A stretch of 64,000 nt of DNA from an uncultured Megasphaera sp. (GCF_900539295.1 NZ_UQBH01000008.1:27312-91311), one strand, 5' to 3'; positions 41,218-50,093 are shown, numbered from the stretch's first letter. Notes: generated from the sequence alone by a model not told the origin. Numbers and translations are program-made.

Positions 41218-42729
41218 ATGACCTCTACAGAAGCAATCCTTAAATTACAGAACGGAAGCGACGTCCGCGGCGTCGCCGTCGAAGGCGTAGCGGACGAACC
41301 GGTGACCTTGACGCCGGAAGCGGTCAACCGCATTGCCGCCGGCTTTGCCGAATTTTTGGCAAATCGGCTGGGCAAGAAGAAGAGTGACCTGCGCATCGCT
41401 GTCGGCCACGATTCGCGCATTTCGGCCAAGATGATGAAAGAAGCCGTCTTCAGCGGCCTCCTAGGCAAAGACGTTCACGTCACCGACTGCGGCCTGGCTT
41501 CGACGCCGGCTATGTTCATGTCCATCATTTTCGAAGATACCCACATGGACGGAGCCATCATGATTACGGCCAGCCATCTGCCTTATAACCGCAACGGCCT
41601 CAAATTCTTTACCGAAAGGGGCGGCCTTGAAAAGAAAGAAGTCAAAGAAGTCCTGACCTTGGCGTCGAAACTGTCGGCAACGGCCGTTTCCTCGGCGGCC
41701 ATGGCTTCCCTCGACCTCATCGACCGCTATGCTCTCCACCTGCGCCAGAAAATCTGCGCCGGTCTCTGCGCCGGCATGTACGACCGTCCCTTGGAAGGGA
41801 TGCATATCGTCGTCGACGCCGGCAACGGCAGCGGCGGATTCTTTGCTACTAAGGTCCTAGGGCCTCTCGGCGCCGATACGACGGGGAGCCAGTTCCTCGA
41901 ACCGGACGGCCATTTCCCGAACCACATTCCCAACCCGGAAAATGCCGAAGCCATGGCCTCCATCCGTAAAGCCGTCCTCGACAACAAAGCCGACCTGGGC
42001 CTCATCTTCGATACCGACGTCGACCGCATGAGCGCCGTCCTGCCCAGTGGGGATGAAATCAACCGCAACGCCCTCATCGCCATGATGGCGGCCATTTTGG
42101 CGCCGGACTATCCGGGCAGCACCATCGTCACCGACTCGGTCACGTCAGACGAACTGACGGCCTTCCTTCAGGACGAACTTCACCTCGTTCATCACCGCTA
42201 CATGCGGGGCTATAAGAACGTCATCGACGAATGCATCCGCCTCAACGAAGGCGGCACCGTATCGCCGTTGGCCATCGAAACGTCGGGCCACGGCGCTCTC
42301 AGTGAAAACTACTACCTCGACGACGGCGCCTATTTGGCCGTCAAGCTGCTCATAGCTGCAGCCAAGGCCAAGAAGGCCGGAAAGCCCTTGGGCGATCTCA
42401 TCAAAGCCCTCGGCCAGCCTGCCGAAGGCGTCGAATACCGCCTCAAAATCAGCGGTGACGGCGACGTACAAGCTTATGGTGCCGACGTCCTGAAAACTTT
42501 TGAAGCACGGGCACAGGAAAAGGGCATCACCATTGCCAAACCGTCTTATGAAGGCGTCCGCCTCGTATTCCCGAGCGGCTGGGCCCTCCTGCGCATGTCC
42601 CTCCACGATCCCAATATGCCCCTCAACATTGAAAGTAAAGAGGTCGGGGGATGCGATGTCATTGCCAAGGAAGTGAAAGGCCTCCTTTCCGGCTTTGACC
42701 GCCTGAATATCACCGTCCTTCCGGAATAA
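41218..42729 (+). CDS. Phosphomannomutase/phosphoglucomutase family enzyme
   Basis: 503 residues of the alpha-D-phosphohexomutase family. LQNGSDVRGVAVEG opens domain 1. The phosphoserine loop is ITASHLPYNRNG, the metal loop DTDVDRM (LIFDTDVDRMSAVLP), the sugar loop ETSGHGALSE, and the C-terminal phosphate loop SYEGVRLVF. It interconverts hexose 1- and 6-phosphates for envelope glycan synthesis. I chose ATG 41218, where family similarity starts; an in-frame ATG at 41194 lies in the loop of a hairpin. Neither has a close ribosome site. Confidence 0.85.
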   Translation: MTSTEAILKLQNGSDVRGVAVEGVADEPVTLTPEAVNRIAAGFAEFLANRLGKKKSDLRIAVGHDSRISAKMMKEAVFSGLLGKDVHVTDCGLASTPAMFMSIIFEDTHMDGAIMITASHLPYNRNGLKFFTERGGLEKKEVKEVLTLASKLSATAVSSAAMASLDLIDRYALHLRQKICAGLCAGMYDRPLEGMHIVVDAGNGSGGFFATKVLGPLGADTTGSQFLEPDGHFPNHIPNPENAEAMASIRKAVLDNKADLGLIFDTDVDRMSAVLPSGDEINRNALIAMMAAILAPDYPGSTIVTDSVTSDELTAFLQDELHLVHHRYMRGYKNVIDECIRLNEGGTVSPLAIETSGHGALSENYYLDDGAYLAVKLLIAAAKAKKAGKPLGDLIKALGQPAEGVEYRLKISGDGDVQAYGADVLKTFEARAQEKGITIAKPSYEGVRLVFPSGWALLRMSLHDPNMPLNIESKEVGGCDVIAKEVKGLLSGFDRLNITVLPE

Positions 42730-42772
42730 GGGGACGAAGTCTTTTTCCACCGTCCATTCTTATCGTACCTGA

Positions 42773-42804
42773 AAACAGCCCTTGACGACGAGGGCTGTTT
42801 TTTT
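42773..42804 (+). terminator. Terminator of the phosphohexomutase gene
   Basis: Stem AAACAGCCCT (42773-42782) with AGGGCTGTTT (42791-42800) and T7. The -35 box of the next promoter lies in its loop. Confidence 0.9.
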
Positions 42805-42811
42805 GTATAAT
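42782..42811 (+). promoter_or_regulatory. Promoter of the ZTP riboswitch-fhs operon, embedded in the preceding terminator
   Basis: TTGACG (42782-42787), 18-base spacer, TATAAT (42806-42811). The -35 box spans the terminator loop and the spacer spans its 3' arm and U-run, so the intergenic space is used twice. Confidence 0.8.
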
Positions 42812-42820
42812 AAGTGCACA

Positions 42821-42889
42821 ATCATGTGACTGACGGAAGTGGAGTTACCACGGGGAGCATGATTTCTTGAAGCCGACCGTCTGGGCAAC
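42821..42889 (+). promoter_or_regulatory. ZTP (pfl-motif) riboswitch aptamer upstream of fhs
   Basis: Conserved parts of the pfl motif are present in order: P1 ATCATG (42821-42826) with CATGAT (42858-42863), GACTGACGGAAGTGG, ACCACGGGGAGCATG, and the 3' GCCGACCGTCTGGGCAA that makes the pseudoknot. The class senses ZMP/ZTP, which accumulate when formyl-folate is short, and is known ahead of fhs, folD and purH genes. Binding should favour read-through into fhs by preventing the terminator at 42872-42913. Confidence 0.9.
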
Positions 42890-42913
42890 TTACCAGCGGA
42901 GCGGCCTTTTTTT
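42872..42913 (+). terminator. Intrinsic terminator of the ZTP riboswitch
   Basis: GCCGACCGTCTGG (42872-42884) pairs with CCAGCGGAGCGGC (42893-42905) with small bulges, followed by T7 (42907-42913). Its 5' arm is the same segment needed for the aptamer pseudoknot, so the two folds are mutually exclusive. Confidence 0.88.
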
Positions 42914-42938
42914 ATGCAGCGGACAAGGAGTGACTACC

Positions 42939-44618
42939 ATGGCAAAGGTATTAAGCGATATCGAAATTGCACAACAGACGACATTAGAACCGATTACGAC
43001 CATTGCAAAGAAGGTCGGACTGACGGACGACGATTTGGAACTCTACGGGAAATACAAGGCCAAGATTTCCTTTGACGCCATCAAGCGCCTTTCCAAAGAA
43101 AAAGACGGCAAGCTCGTCTTGGTTACGGCCATTACGCCGACGCCGGCCGGCGAAGGCAAGACCCTGACGACCATCGGCCTGGCCCAGGCTTTAAATTACA
43201 TGGGGCATAAGGCCGTCGTCGCCCTGCGCGAACCGTCCCTGGGCCCTGTTTTCGGCATCAAAGGCGGCGCTGCCGGCGGCGGATATTCCCAGGTCCTGCC
43301 CATGGAAGACATCAACCTCCATTTCACCGGTGACATGCACGCCATTACGGCGGCCAACAACCTCTTGGCAGCAGCCATCGACAACCACGTCCATCAGGGC
43401 AATGCCCTTCGCATCGACGTGCGCCGCATCATCTGGAAGCGGGTCATGGACATGAACGACCGGGCCCTTCGCAACCTCGTCGTCGGCATGGGCGGCAAGG
43501 TCTGCGGCTTCCCGCGGGAAGACCACTTCATGATCACCGTCGCTTCGGAAATCATGGCGGCTCTGTGCCTTGCCAGCGACCTCATGGACCTCAAGAAGCG
43601 GATGGGGGACATCACCGTTGCCTATGACCTTGACGGCAATTTGGTCACGGCCCGGCAGCTCGGCGTCGAAGGGGCCATGGCTATCCTCATGAAAGATGCC
43701 ATCAAGCCGAACCTCGTTCAGACGATCGAACATACGCCGGCCCTGGTCCACGGCGGCCCCTTTGCCAACATCGCCCACGGCTGCAACTCCGTCGTCGCCA
43801 CGAAATTGGCCATGAAGATGGGGGACATCGCCGTTACGGAAGCCGGTTTCGGTGCTGACCTCGGCGCTGAAAAGTTCATGGACATCAAGTGCCGTTTCGC
43901 CGGTATCAAACCCGATGCCGTCGTCATCGTCGCCACTGTCCGGGCCCTCAAGATGCACGGCGGCGTCGATAAGAAGAACCTCCAGGAAGAAAACGTCGAA
44001 GCTTTGAAAAAGGGCTTTGCCAATCTTGCCAAGCACATCGAAAACATGCGCCTCTTCGACGTCCCCGTCGTCGTCGGCATCAATAAATTCATCAGCGATA
44101 CGGATGCTGAAATCCAAGCTCTGCGCGACCTCTGCGCCGACTATGGCGTCGAGGCAGCCCTCAACAACTGCTGGGCCGAAGGCGGCAAGGGCGGCGTCGA
44201 AATGGGCGAAAAGGTCCTCAAGATGCTGGAACAGCCCAAGACGCCGTACAAACCGATTTACGACGTCAACGCTTCCATTCCGGAAAAACTGACGGCCATC
44301 GTCCAAAAGGTATACGGCGGCGACGGCGTCGTCTTTGAAGGCAACGCCAAGAAACAGATTCAGGAACTGGAAGCCTTCGGTCTCGACCACATGCCGGTCT
44401 GCGTGGCCAAGACTCAGTATTCCCTGTCGGATAATCCGGCCCTTTTGGGCGCACCGAAGCACTTTACGGTTACCGTCAAAGACGTCCGCGTCTGCACCGG
44501 TGCCGGCTTCATCGTCTGCCAGACGAGCAACATCATGACCATGCCGGGCCTGCCGAAGGTCCCGGCGGCCAACCGCATGGACATCGACGAAAACGGTGTC
44601 ATTACAGGTCTCTTCTAA
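42939..44618 (+). CDS. fhs: Formate-tetrahydrofolate ligase
   Basis: Makes 10-formyltetrahydrofolate from formate, ATP and tetrahydrofolate. 559 residues, standard length. The P-loop-like ITPTPAGEGKTLTTIGLAQAL and REPSLGPVFGIKGGAAGGGYSQVLPMEDINLHFTGD are diagnostic, as are PALVHGGPFANIAHGCNS and EAGFGADLGAEKF. ATG 42939 has AAGGAG 8 bases upstream. The longer reading frame from 42867 would run through the riboswitch terminator. Controlled by the ZTP riboswitch; fchA follows directly. Confidence 0.97.
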   Translation: MAKVLSDIEIAQQTTLEPITTIAKKVGLTDDDLELYGKYKAKISFDAIKRLSKEKDGKLVLVTAITPTPAGEGKTLTTIGLAQALNYMGHKAVVALREPSLGPVFGIKGGAAGGGYSQVLPMEDINLHFTGDMHAITAANNLLAAAIDNHVHQGNALRIDVRRIIWKRVMDMNDRALRNLVVGMGGKVCGFPREDHFMITVASEIMAALCLASDLMDLKKRMGDITVAYDLDGNLVTARQLGVEGAMAILMKDAIKPNLVQTIEHTPALVHGGPFANIAHGCNSVVATKLAMKMGDIAVTEAGFGADLGAEKFMDIKCRFAGIKPDAVVIVATVRALKMHGGVDKKNLQEENVEALKKGFANLAKHIENMRLFDVPVVVGINKFISDTDAEIQALRDLCADYGVEAALNNCWAEGGKGGVEMGEKVLKMLEQPKTPYKPIYDVNASIPEKLTAIVQKVYGGDGVVFEGNAKKQIQELEAFGLDHMPVCVAKTQYSLSDNPALLGAPKHFTVTVKDVRVCTGAGFIVCQTSNIMTMPGLPKVPAANRMDIDENGVITGLF

Positions 44619-44619
44619 G

Positions 44620-45240
44620 ATGGATTATACGAAGTTCCAATCGATGCCCCTCGACGAGCTCCTGACCGTCACGGCATCGAAAGAGCCCATTCCCGGCGGC
44701 GGCGGCATCGCCGCCATGACGGCTGCGTCGGCAGCAGCCCTGGTCGAAATGGTGGCCAACCTGACCATCGGGAAAAAAGGCTATGAAGAGATCGAAAAAC
44801 TCATGATTTCCATTCGCGACAAGGCCCAGGTGCTGCGGCAGCGGTATCTTGAAGGCATCGCCGAAGACGCGGCGGCCTTCGACAACGTCATCCGTTCCGT
44901 CCGCCTGCCAAAGGACACGCCCGACCGGACGGCTATCGTCCAGCAGGCCTTTAAAGATGCAGCCACGTCGCCCTTTGAGCTGGGGAAGGACATCTTCGCC
45001 CTCCTGCAGTTAGCGGAACAGGTCGTCCGCTACGGCAACGCCTGGGTCATTACCGACGGAGCCATCGCCGCTATGAACGCCAGAGCCGCCATGCGCTCGG
45101 CCTTCTACAGCGTCCGCATCAACCTGCGTTCCATTAAAGACGAGGCCTTCGTCGACCAGATGATCGCCCAGATCCGCGAAATCGAAGAAAAGGCCGTCAT
45201 GGTCGAACAGAATGTAGAATACGAATATCGTCAGCGTTAA
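44620..45240 (+). CDS. fchA: Methenyltetrahydrofolate cyclohydrolase / formiminotransferase-cyclodeaminase-like
   Basis: 206-residue all-helical FTCD C-terminal-type protein (EPIPGGGGIAAMTAASAAALVEMVANLTIGKKGYEEIEKL). It interconverts methenyl- and formyl-tetrahydrofolate (FchA), or deaminates formimino-folate. It begins one base after the fhs stop. Adjacent to fhs it most likely supplies the next step of the folate C1 branch, so FchA is favoured over a histidine-degradation role; no hut gene is seen. Confidence 0.88.
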   Translation: MDYTKFQSMPLDELLTVTASKEPIPGGGGIAAMTAASAAALVEMVANLTIGKKGYEEIEKLMISIRDKAQVLRQRYLEGIAEDAAAFDNVIRSVRLPKDTPDRTAIVQQAFKDAATSPFELGKDIFALLQLAEQVVRYGNAWVITDGAIAAMNARAAMRSAFYSVRINLRSIKDEAFVDQMIAQIREIEEKAVMVEQNVEYEYRQR

Positions 45241-45333
45241 CCTATGAGAGACTGTCGCCGTGCGGCAGCCTCTCTTGTTATATAGGTCGAGATACCGTAT
45301 AATATAAAGTATACGAAAGGAGAATACAATTCT

Positions 45334-45960
45334 ATGTTTGATTTCAATATACTTGCGATCATCGCCGGTATCCCCGGCCTGCTCATTGCCCTGGTCATTC
45401 ACGAATATGCCTACGCCCAAGTCGCAGACTGGATGGGGGACGACACGCCGCGGATGATGGGGCGCCTGACCCTGAATCCCGTAGCCCACATCGACCCGGT
45501 GGGGCTCATGATGCTGCTCGTAGCCCGCTTTGGCTGGGCCAAGCCGGTCATGATCAATCCCGGAAACTTCCGCAATTGGCGAAAAGGGGAGATCTGCGTG
45601 GCCCTGGCCGGCCCGGTGTCCAACCTGATCACCGGCTTTATCGCCCTCGTCGTCCAGCTGGTCTTCGCCAAGCTGAACCTCTTCACCTCGACGGCTCTGC
45701 CCATGGTACTGCAGCTCATCGTGTTGTACAACGTCAACTTTGCCATCTTCAACATGCTGCCCTTGCCGCCTCTCGACGGCTCGCGGGTCCTGATGTGCTT
45801 TTTGCCGACGGAATGGTCGTATAAGCTGGCCAGCATCGAACGCTACAGCTTCCTGATCCTCATCGCCTTGATGATGACCCCTGTTTTCACCTATATTTTG
45901 ATTCCCCTGCAGCGCCTGGTATTTACTATATTCTCGCTGCTGCTGGCTCCCTTTTGGTAA
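45334..45960 (+). CDS. Site-2-protease (M50) family membrane protein with altered HExxH motif
   Basis: 208 residues with about five hydrophobic segments. The family pattern is otherwise clear: PRMMGRLTLNPVAHIDPVG, GWAKPVMINPGNF, and the third metal ligand region MLPLPPLDGSRVL. The zinc motif reads HEYAYAQ (H23, E24, Y27), with Tyr where the second zinc His should be; the codon is TAC (45412-45414), one base from CAC. The protease may be inactive, or may bind metal otherwise. GAAAGGAG lies 10 bases before the ATG. Confidence 0.87.
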   Translation: MFDFNILAIIAGIPGLLIALVIHEYAYAQVADWMGDDTPRMMGRLTLNPVAHIDPVGLMMLLVARFGWAKPVMINPGNFRNWRKGEICVALAGPVSNLITGFIALVVQLVFAKLNLFTSTALPMVLQLIVLYNVNFAIFNMLPLPPLDGSRVLMCFLPTEWSYKLASIERYSFLILIALMMTPVFTYILIPLQRLVFTIFSLLLAPFW

Positions 45961-45972
45961 GGAGGAGTTATA

Positions 45973-46518
45973 ATGATGTATAAAAAGATCATCGCCGCCG
46001 GTTTACTGTGGACGGCGCTCACGGCTTCGGCCGGTGCTTTTGACTATAATCAGTCCGTCGATGAAATCGCCGCCAATCCCTTGACGGCCTATCAGACGGT
46101 GTACCTGGGCATGCCCCGCGCCGATTTTGACGGCAACTTTTCCGTCTTATCGGACTGGACCTTCTATGGCAGCACCGTGTCCTTCACGGAAAAAGCCGAA
46201 CGGACGTCTGTCGTAAAGAACGTTTCCGTCACCGAAGGCATTGAAATCTTTTCGGCCGATACGTCGGCCAAGGGCCGGGTCTTAGCCTTTGACAACTACT
46301 TTAAGACCAAGGACAAGGCGACGGCCAAGTCCATTTACACCCGACTCGTAGCGACGATTTATTCCAATATGGAGAACTTCCCGGTCAAGCAGAGCGACAA
46401 GGAAGTGGAATGGAAACAAGATGACGTCTCCATCACCGTCGCCTTTGACGGCCAGAAGGACAAGAGCGGCGATTACATCGTCTACATCCGCCGCTACAAC
46501 AATGAGATCCTGAAATAG
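45973..46518 (+). CDS. Secreted protein of unknown function
   Basis: 181 residues, unrecognised. A signal peptide (YKKIIAAGLLWTALTASAGA) precedes a mature part with many Thr/Lys and beta-rich stretches and no cysteine. It starts 12 bases after the site-2-protease-like gene with AAGGAGGAG, so the two are probably co-transcribed, as may be a membrane protein and its exported partner. Two adjacent ATG codons are possible starts. Confidence 0.75.
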   Translation: MMYKKIIAAGLLWTALTASAGAFDYNQSVDEIAANPLTAYQTVYLGMPRADFDGNFSVLSDWTFYGSTVSFTEKAERTSVVKNVSVTEGIEIFSADTSAKGRVLAFDNYFKTKDKATAKSIYTRLVATIYSNMENFPVKQSDKEVEWKQDDVSITVAFDGQKDKSGDYIVYIRRYNNEILK

Positions 46519-46613
46519 TCCCTTTGTTGACAATGTACCTGAGAACGTATATAATAGGGGCATAGCAAATTTAACCTTTTGACCTTTAGCTTTTTTTGAA
46601 GAGGGTGAGTTTT

Positions 46614-47471
46614 ATGAACAGTGTAAAAACGGTATTCCTCATGACGGCCCTGGCCTGTATCCTCATGGCTCTGGGCGGCATTTTCGGCGGCCGCAGCGGC
46701 GTCATGATTATGTTTATTATCGCCATGGGTATGAATTTCTTCTCCTATTGGTTCAGCGATACGATGGTACTGCGGGCCTACAAGGCCGAACAAGTCGGGG
46801 AAGATCATTACCTGTACCGCATCGTGGCTGATCTGGCTCAACGGGCCAACCTGCCCATGCCCAAGGTCTACATCATCCCGACCGATGTGCCCAACGCCTT
46901 TGCGACCGGACGGAATCCGTCCCATGCAGCCGTAGCGGCAACGGCAGGGATCATGAATCTCCTCGATGAAGATGAGATCCGCGGCGTCCTGGCCCATGAA
47001 ATGAGCCACGTTCTCCATCGCGACATCCTCATCAGCACCATCGTCGCCAGCTTTGCCAGCGCCATTGCCATGATCGCCAATATGGCCCAGTGGGCTGCCA
47101 TTTTCGGCGGCGGCCGCAGTGAAGACGGTGAAGGCAGCAATCCCATCGCCCTCATCGCAACGGCTCTCTTAGCGCCCTTGGCTGCGTCGGTCATCCAAAT
47201 GGGTATCTCGCGGACGCGGGAATACATGGCTGATGAAGAAGGGGGACGCATGATCGACGATCCCATTGCCTTGGCCCGTGCCTTGGCGAAAATCGACAAC
47301 TATGCCCACTATCAGGTATTGCCCGGTGCCAGCAAGGCGACGGCCCACATGTGCATCATCAACCCCTTCTCCGGGGCCCGCAGTACCTTGATGAACCTGT
47401 TCAGCACCCACCCGCCGACAGAAGACCGCATTGCCCGTCTCGAAGACTTAGACAGACAATTACACGGATAA
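46614..47471 (+). CDS. htpX: HtpX-family membrane zinc metalloprotease
   Basis: 285 residues. Two N-terminal membrane segments, then LPMPKVYIIPTDVPNAFATGRNPSHAAVAATAGIM, the zinc motif HEMSHVLHRDILI (HExxH), further hydrophobic segments, and the third ligand Glu in SRTREYMADEEGGRMIDDP. It degrades damaged membrane proteins. ATG 46614 is preferred over an in-frame TTG at 46596; GAGGGTGAG lies just upstream. A promoter probably precedes it, near 46550. A terminator at 47481-47518 ends it. Confidence 0.95.
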   Translation: MNSVKTVFLMTALACILMALGGIFGGRSGVMIMFIIAMGMNFFSYWFSDTMVLRAYKAEQVGEDHYLYRIVADLAQRANLPMPKVYIIPTDVPNAFATGRNPSHAAVAATAGIMNLLDEDEIRGVLAHEMSHVLHRDILISTIVASFASAIAMIANMAQWAAIFGGGRSEDGEGSNPIALIATALLAPLAASVIQMGISRTREYMADEEGGRMIDDPIALARALAKIDNYAHYQVLPGASKATAHMCIINPFSGARSTLMNLFSTHPPTEDRIARLEDLDRQLHG

Positions 47472-47480
47472 GCGCTTATC

Positions 47481-47518
47481 GCCGCTCCCCGAATTATCTT
47501 TCGGGCGGGCGGCTTTTT
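47481..47518 (+). terminator. Terminator of htpX
   Basis: GCCGCTCCCCGAA pairs with TTCGGGCGGGCGGC with one mismatch and a bulge, followed by TTTTT. Confidence 0.8.
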
Positions 47519-47532
47519 CCGTTTCCCGGCGT

Positions 47533-47560
47533 TTGCATTTTTTTGCAGAAACGATATAAT
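47533..47560 (+). promoter_or_regulatory. Promoter of the cobQ operon
   Basis: TTGCAT (47533-47538), 16-base spacer, TATAAT (47555-47560), about 48 bases before cobQ. The leader is too short for a cobalamin riboswitch and I see none. Confidence 0.75.
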
Positions 47561-47607
47561 AAAACCATTGCAGCTATACAGTTTTTTTATGTCAGGAGGG
47601 GGAAAGG

Positions 47608-49137
47608 TTGGCACAATATATCATGCTGCAGGGGACGAGTTCCCATGTCGGCAAGAGTATCCTTACGACGGCATTGTGCCGTATTTTTTTACAAGAGGGG
47701 CAGCGCGTCGTTCCCTTTAAGGCTCAGAATATGGCCCTTAATTCCTATGTAACCGCTGACGGCTTGGAAATGGGTCGGGCCCAGGTCGCCCAAGCCGAGG
47801 CGGCAGGCCTCCTTCCTATGGTCGATATGAATCCCGTCCTCTTAAAGCCTACGGGAAATGCCTGCTCCCAGGTCATCATCGGCGGAAAGCCCGTCGGTAA
47901 TATGTCGGCCCGGGAATACCACAAGGGCTATGCCATCAAGGCCTTTGACGCCGTAAAGGCTGCGCTTTCACGCCTCGACAAGGCCTACGACCGACTGGTC
48001 ATCGAAGGTGCCGGCAGTCCCGCCGAGATCAACCTCAAAGACCACGACATCGTCAATATGCGCGTCGCCAAATATTTGGGCGCACCGGTCCTCTTGGTGG
48101 CCGACATCGACCGCGGCGGCTCCCTGGCGGCCCTGGTCGGCACCTTGGAGCTCCTCGACGAAGAAGAGCGGGCTCACGTCAAAGGCCTCATTATCAATAA
48201 ATTCCGCGGCGACGTATCGCTCTTTACGCCGGCCGTCGAGTTCTTAGAAAAAAAGACGGGAAAGCCCGTCTTAGGCGTCATTCCTTACATTGGCGACCTC
48301 GGCATTGACGATGAAGATTCCGTCTCCCTCGAAGAGAAGGGATGCGGTCCGTCGCCGGACAACATCAACATCGCCGTCGTCAAGGTCCCGAAGATTTCTA
48401 ATTTTACCGACTTCGACAGCTTGTCGCGGGAAAAAGATACGGATCTTTATTATATCAGCGGGCCTGACGAACTTTCTGGTGCCGACGCCGTCATCCTGCC
48501 GGGCAGTAAGAACACGACGGAAGACTTGTTGTTCCTAAAAGAACACGGCTGGGATCAGGCCCTTAAGGCCTTTATGAAGCAAGGGAAACCGGTCATCGGT
48601 ATCTGCGGCGGCTATCAGATGATGGGCGATGCCGTCGTCGATCCCGACAGGAGCGAATCCGATTTGAAATCCGTCGAAGGCCTGCACCTCCTGCAGGGGA
48701 CGACGACCTTCAGCCCGGAAAAGCTGACTTTTCAAGTGACGGCCGAATGCCGGAGCCTGCCTTTTTTAGGCGAGTCTATTGACGCCGGGGCGCTTACGGG
48801 CTATGAAATCCACATGGGACGGACCGAGGCTGACGGCCGCGATGCCTATCCCTTCGTCGTCACCAGCCGGTCGCAGCAGCCTTGTCAGATTACGGTGGGA
48901 GCGGCTCGCCGGGACGGCCTGGCCTGGGGAACTTATATTCACGGCATCTTTGACAACGACGACTTCCGGCGCCGGTTCTTGAATGTCCTGCGCTGCCGCA
49001 AAGGCTGGCCGAATCTTCCCGTTTCCCTGCATTACCGACAGGAAAAAGAAGAGAAGTACGACCGTCTGGCTGCCGTCGTTCGCGACAGTCTCGACATGCC
49101 GCGCCTGCAGCGCATTATAGAGGAGGGGATACGATGA
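47608..49137 (+). CDS. cobQ: Cobyric acid synthase (glutamine-hydrolysing)
   Basis: Amidates four side chains of adenosylcobyrinic acid a,c-diamide using glutamine and ATP. 509 residues. The N-terminal amidotransferase ATPase has MLQGTSSHVGKSILTTALCRIF and PFKAQNMALNSYVT. The C-terminal class I glutaminase-like domain has the Cys nucleophile in GICGGYQMMG and His-Gly-Ile-Phe-Asp at YIHGIFDND. It starts at TTG with a strong CAGGAGGGGG 8 bases upstream. First gene of a four-gene cob cluster; cbiB overlaps it by 4 bases. Confidence 0.95.
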   Translation: MAQYIMLQGTSSHVGKSILTTALCRIFLQEGQRVVPFKAQNMALNSYVTADGLEMGRAQVAQAEAAGLLPMVDMNPVLLKPTGNACSQVIIGGKPVGNMSAREYHKGYAIKAFDAVKAALSRLDKAYDRLVIEGAGSPAEINLKDHDIVNMRVAKYLGAPVLLVADIDRGGSLAALVGTLELLDEEERAHVKGLIINKFRGDVSLFTPAVEFLEKKTGKPVLGVIPYIGDLGIDDEDSVSLEEKGCGPSPDNINIAVVKVPKISNFTDFDSLSREKDTDLYYISGPDELSGADAVILPGSKNTTEDLLFLKEHGWDQALKAFMKQGKPVIGICGGYQMMGDAVVDPDRSESDLKSVEGLHLLQGTTTFSPEKLTFQVTAECRSLPFLGESIDAGALTGYEIHMGRTEADGRDAYPFVVTSRSQQPCQITVGAARRDGLAWGTYIHGIFDNDDFRRRFLNVLRCRKGWPNLPVSLHYRQEKEEKYDRLAAVVRDSLDMPRLQRIIEEGIR

Positions 49138-50093
49138 TTACGGTCATCACGGCTTTTATTATCGATTTTATCATCGGCGACCCGCGGACGACGCTCCATC
49201 CCGTCGCCTTGATGGGGTCCTTTATCAGTATGCTGGAACGCTTCTTTTACAATGAAAAATCATCCAAGTGGGAGCATTTCATCTTAGGCGGCCTGTTGGT
49301 ATTCATTACCCTGCTATTTTTCTATAATCTGACCCTGGCCATCGTCCTGATCTTGGAATTTCTCCCGCACCAAGGGGTGAATTACGCCATCCAGGGCCTC
49401 ATCCTGTCCTTTATGATCTGCCCCCACAGCCTGGCCAAGGCCGGCCGCGATATTTATAACTATCTCCTGCGCCGCCACCTGCGCATGGCCCGCATCAAGG
49501 TCGGTCAAATCGTCGGCCGGGACACGAAGCACCTCGACAGTCCGGAAGTGACGAGAGCGACAGTAGAAACGATTGCCGAAAATACTGTCGACGGCATCAT
49601 TTCGCCCTTATTTTTCTTCGCCCTCGGCGGCCTGCCCTTGGCCGTCGTCTACCGGGCAGCCAATACCCTTGATTCCATGATCGGCTATAAGAACGACCGC
49701 TATATTTACTTTGGCCGCGTCGCCGCCCGCGTCGACGACGTCTTAAACTACATCCCGGCCCGGCTGACGGGACTCTTATTGATTGCCGTAGCCGCCATCC
49801 TCGGCTATGACTACAAACAGGCCTGGCAGATCATGCGCCGCGATGCGAAAAAGCATCCCAGTCCCAACGGCGGTTATGCCGAAGCGACCGTTGCCGGAGC
49901 CTTGGGAATCCGTCTCGGCGGCCACAACCGTTATTTCGGGAAGGATACTTTCCGAGAATACATGGGTGATGCCGGCCGCGAACTGGAACCGATCCACATT
50001 AAACAGACCATCCGCCTCATGTACGGTTCGTCTCTTCTGGCAGGCGTCTTGACGGCCCTCTTGTCTTGGGCACGGTACGGCCTATGGAGCTGA
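49134..50093 (+). CDS. cbiB: Adenosylcobinamide-phosphate synthase
   Basis: Membrane enzyme that attaches aminopropanol (phosphate) to cobyric acid. 319 residues. Signatures: IIGDPRTTLHPVALMGSFIS, RVAARVDDVLNYIPARLTGLL, HPSPNGGYAEATVAGALGIRLGG. Four or so hydrophobic segments are visible. The start overlaps the cobQ stop (ATGA) and its stop overlaps the pduX start by 10 bases, so the cluster is tightly coupled. Confidence 0.95.
   Translation: MITVITAFIIDFIIGDPRTTLHPVALMGSFISMLERFFYNEKSSKWEHFILGGLLVFITLLFFYNLTLAIVLILEFLPHQGVNYAIQGLILSFMICPHSLAKAGRDIYNYLLRRHLRMARIKVGQIVGRDTKHLDSPEVTRATVETIAENTVDGIISPLFFFALGGLPLAVVYRAANTLDSMIGYKNDRYIYFGRVAARVDDVLNYIPARLTGLLLIAVAAILGYDYKQAWQIMRRDAKKHPSPNGGYAEATVAGALGIRLGGHNRYFGKDTFREYMGDAGRELEPIHIKQTIRLMYGSSLLAGVLTALLSWARYGLWS

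Noticed and set aside
42867..42938. 24-codon N-terminal extension of fhs
   Set aside because: It lies in the ZTP riboswitch and terminator; MAKVLSDIEIAQQ at 42939 is the family start.
43191..44462. 423-codon open frame antisense to fhs
   Set aside because: Same codon-bias effect; the forward gene is a full-length formate-tetrahydrofolate ligase.
47519..47607. Cobalamin riboswitch upstream of cobQ
   Set aside because: The leader after the promoter is about 40 bases, far too short, and lacks the conserved B12-box segments.
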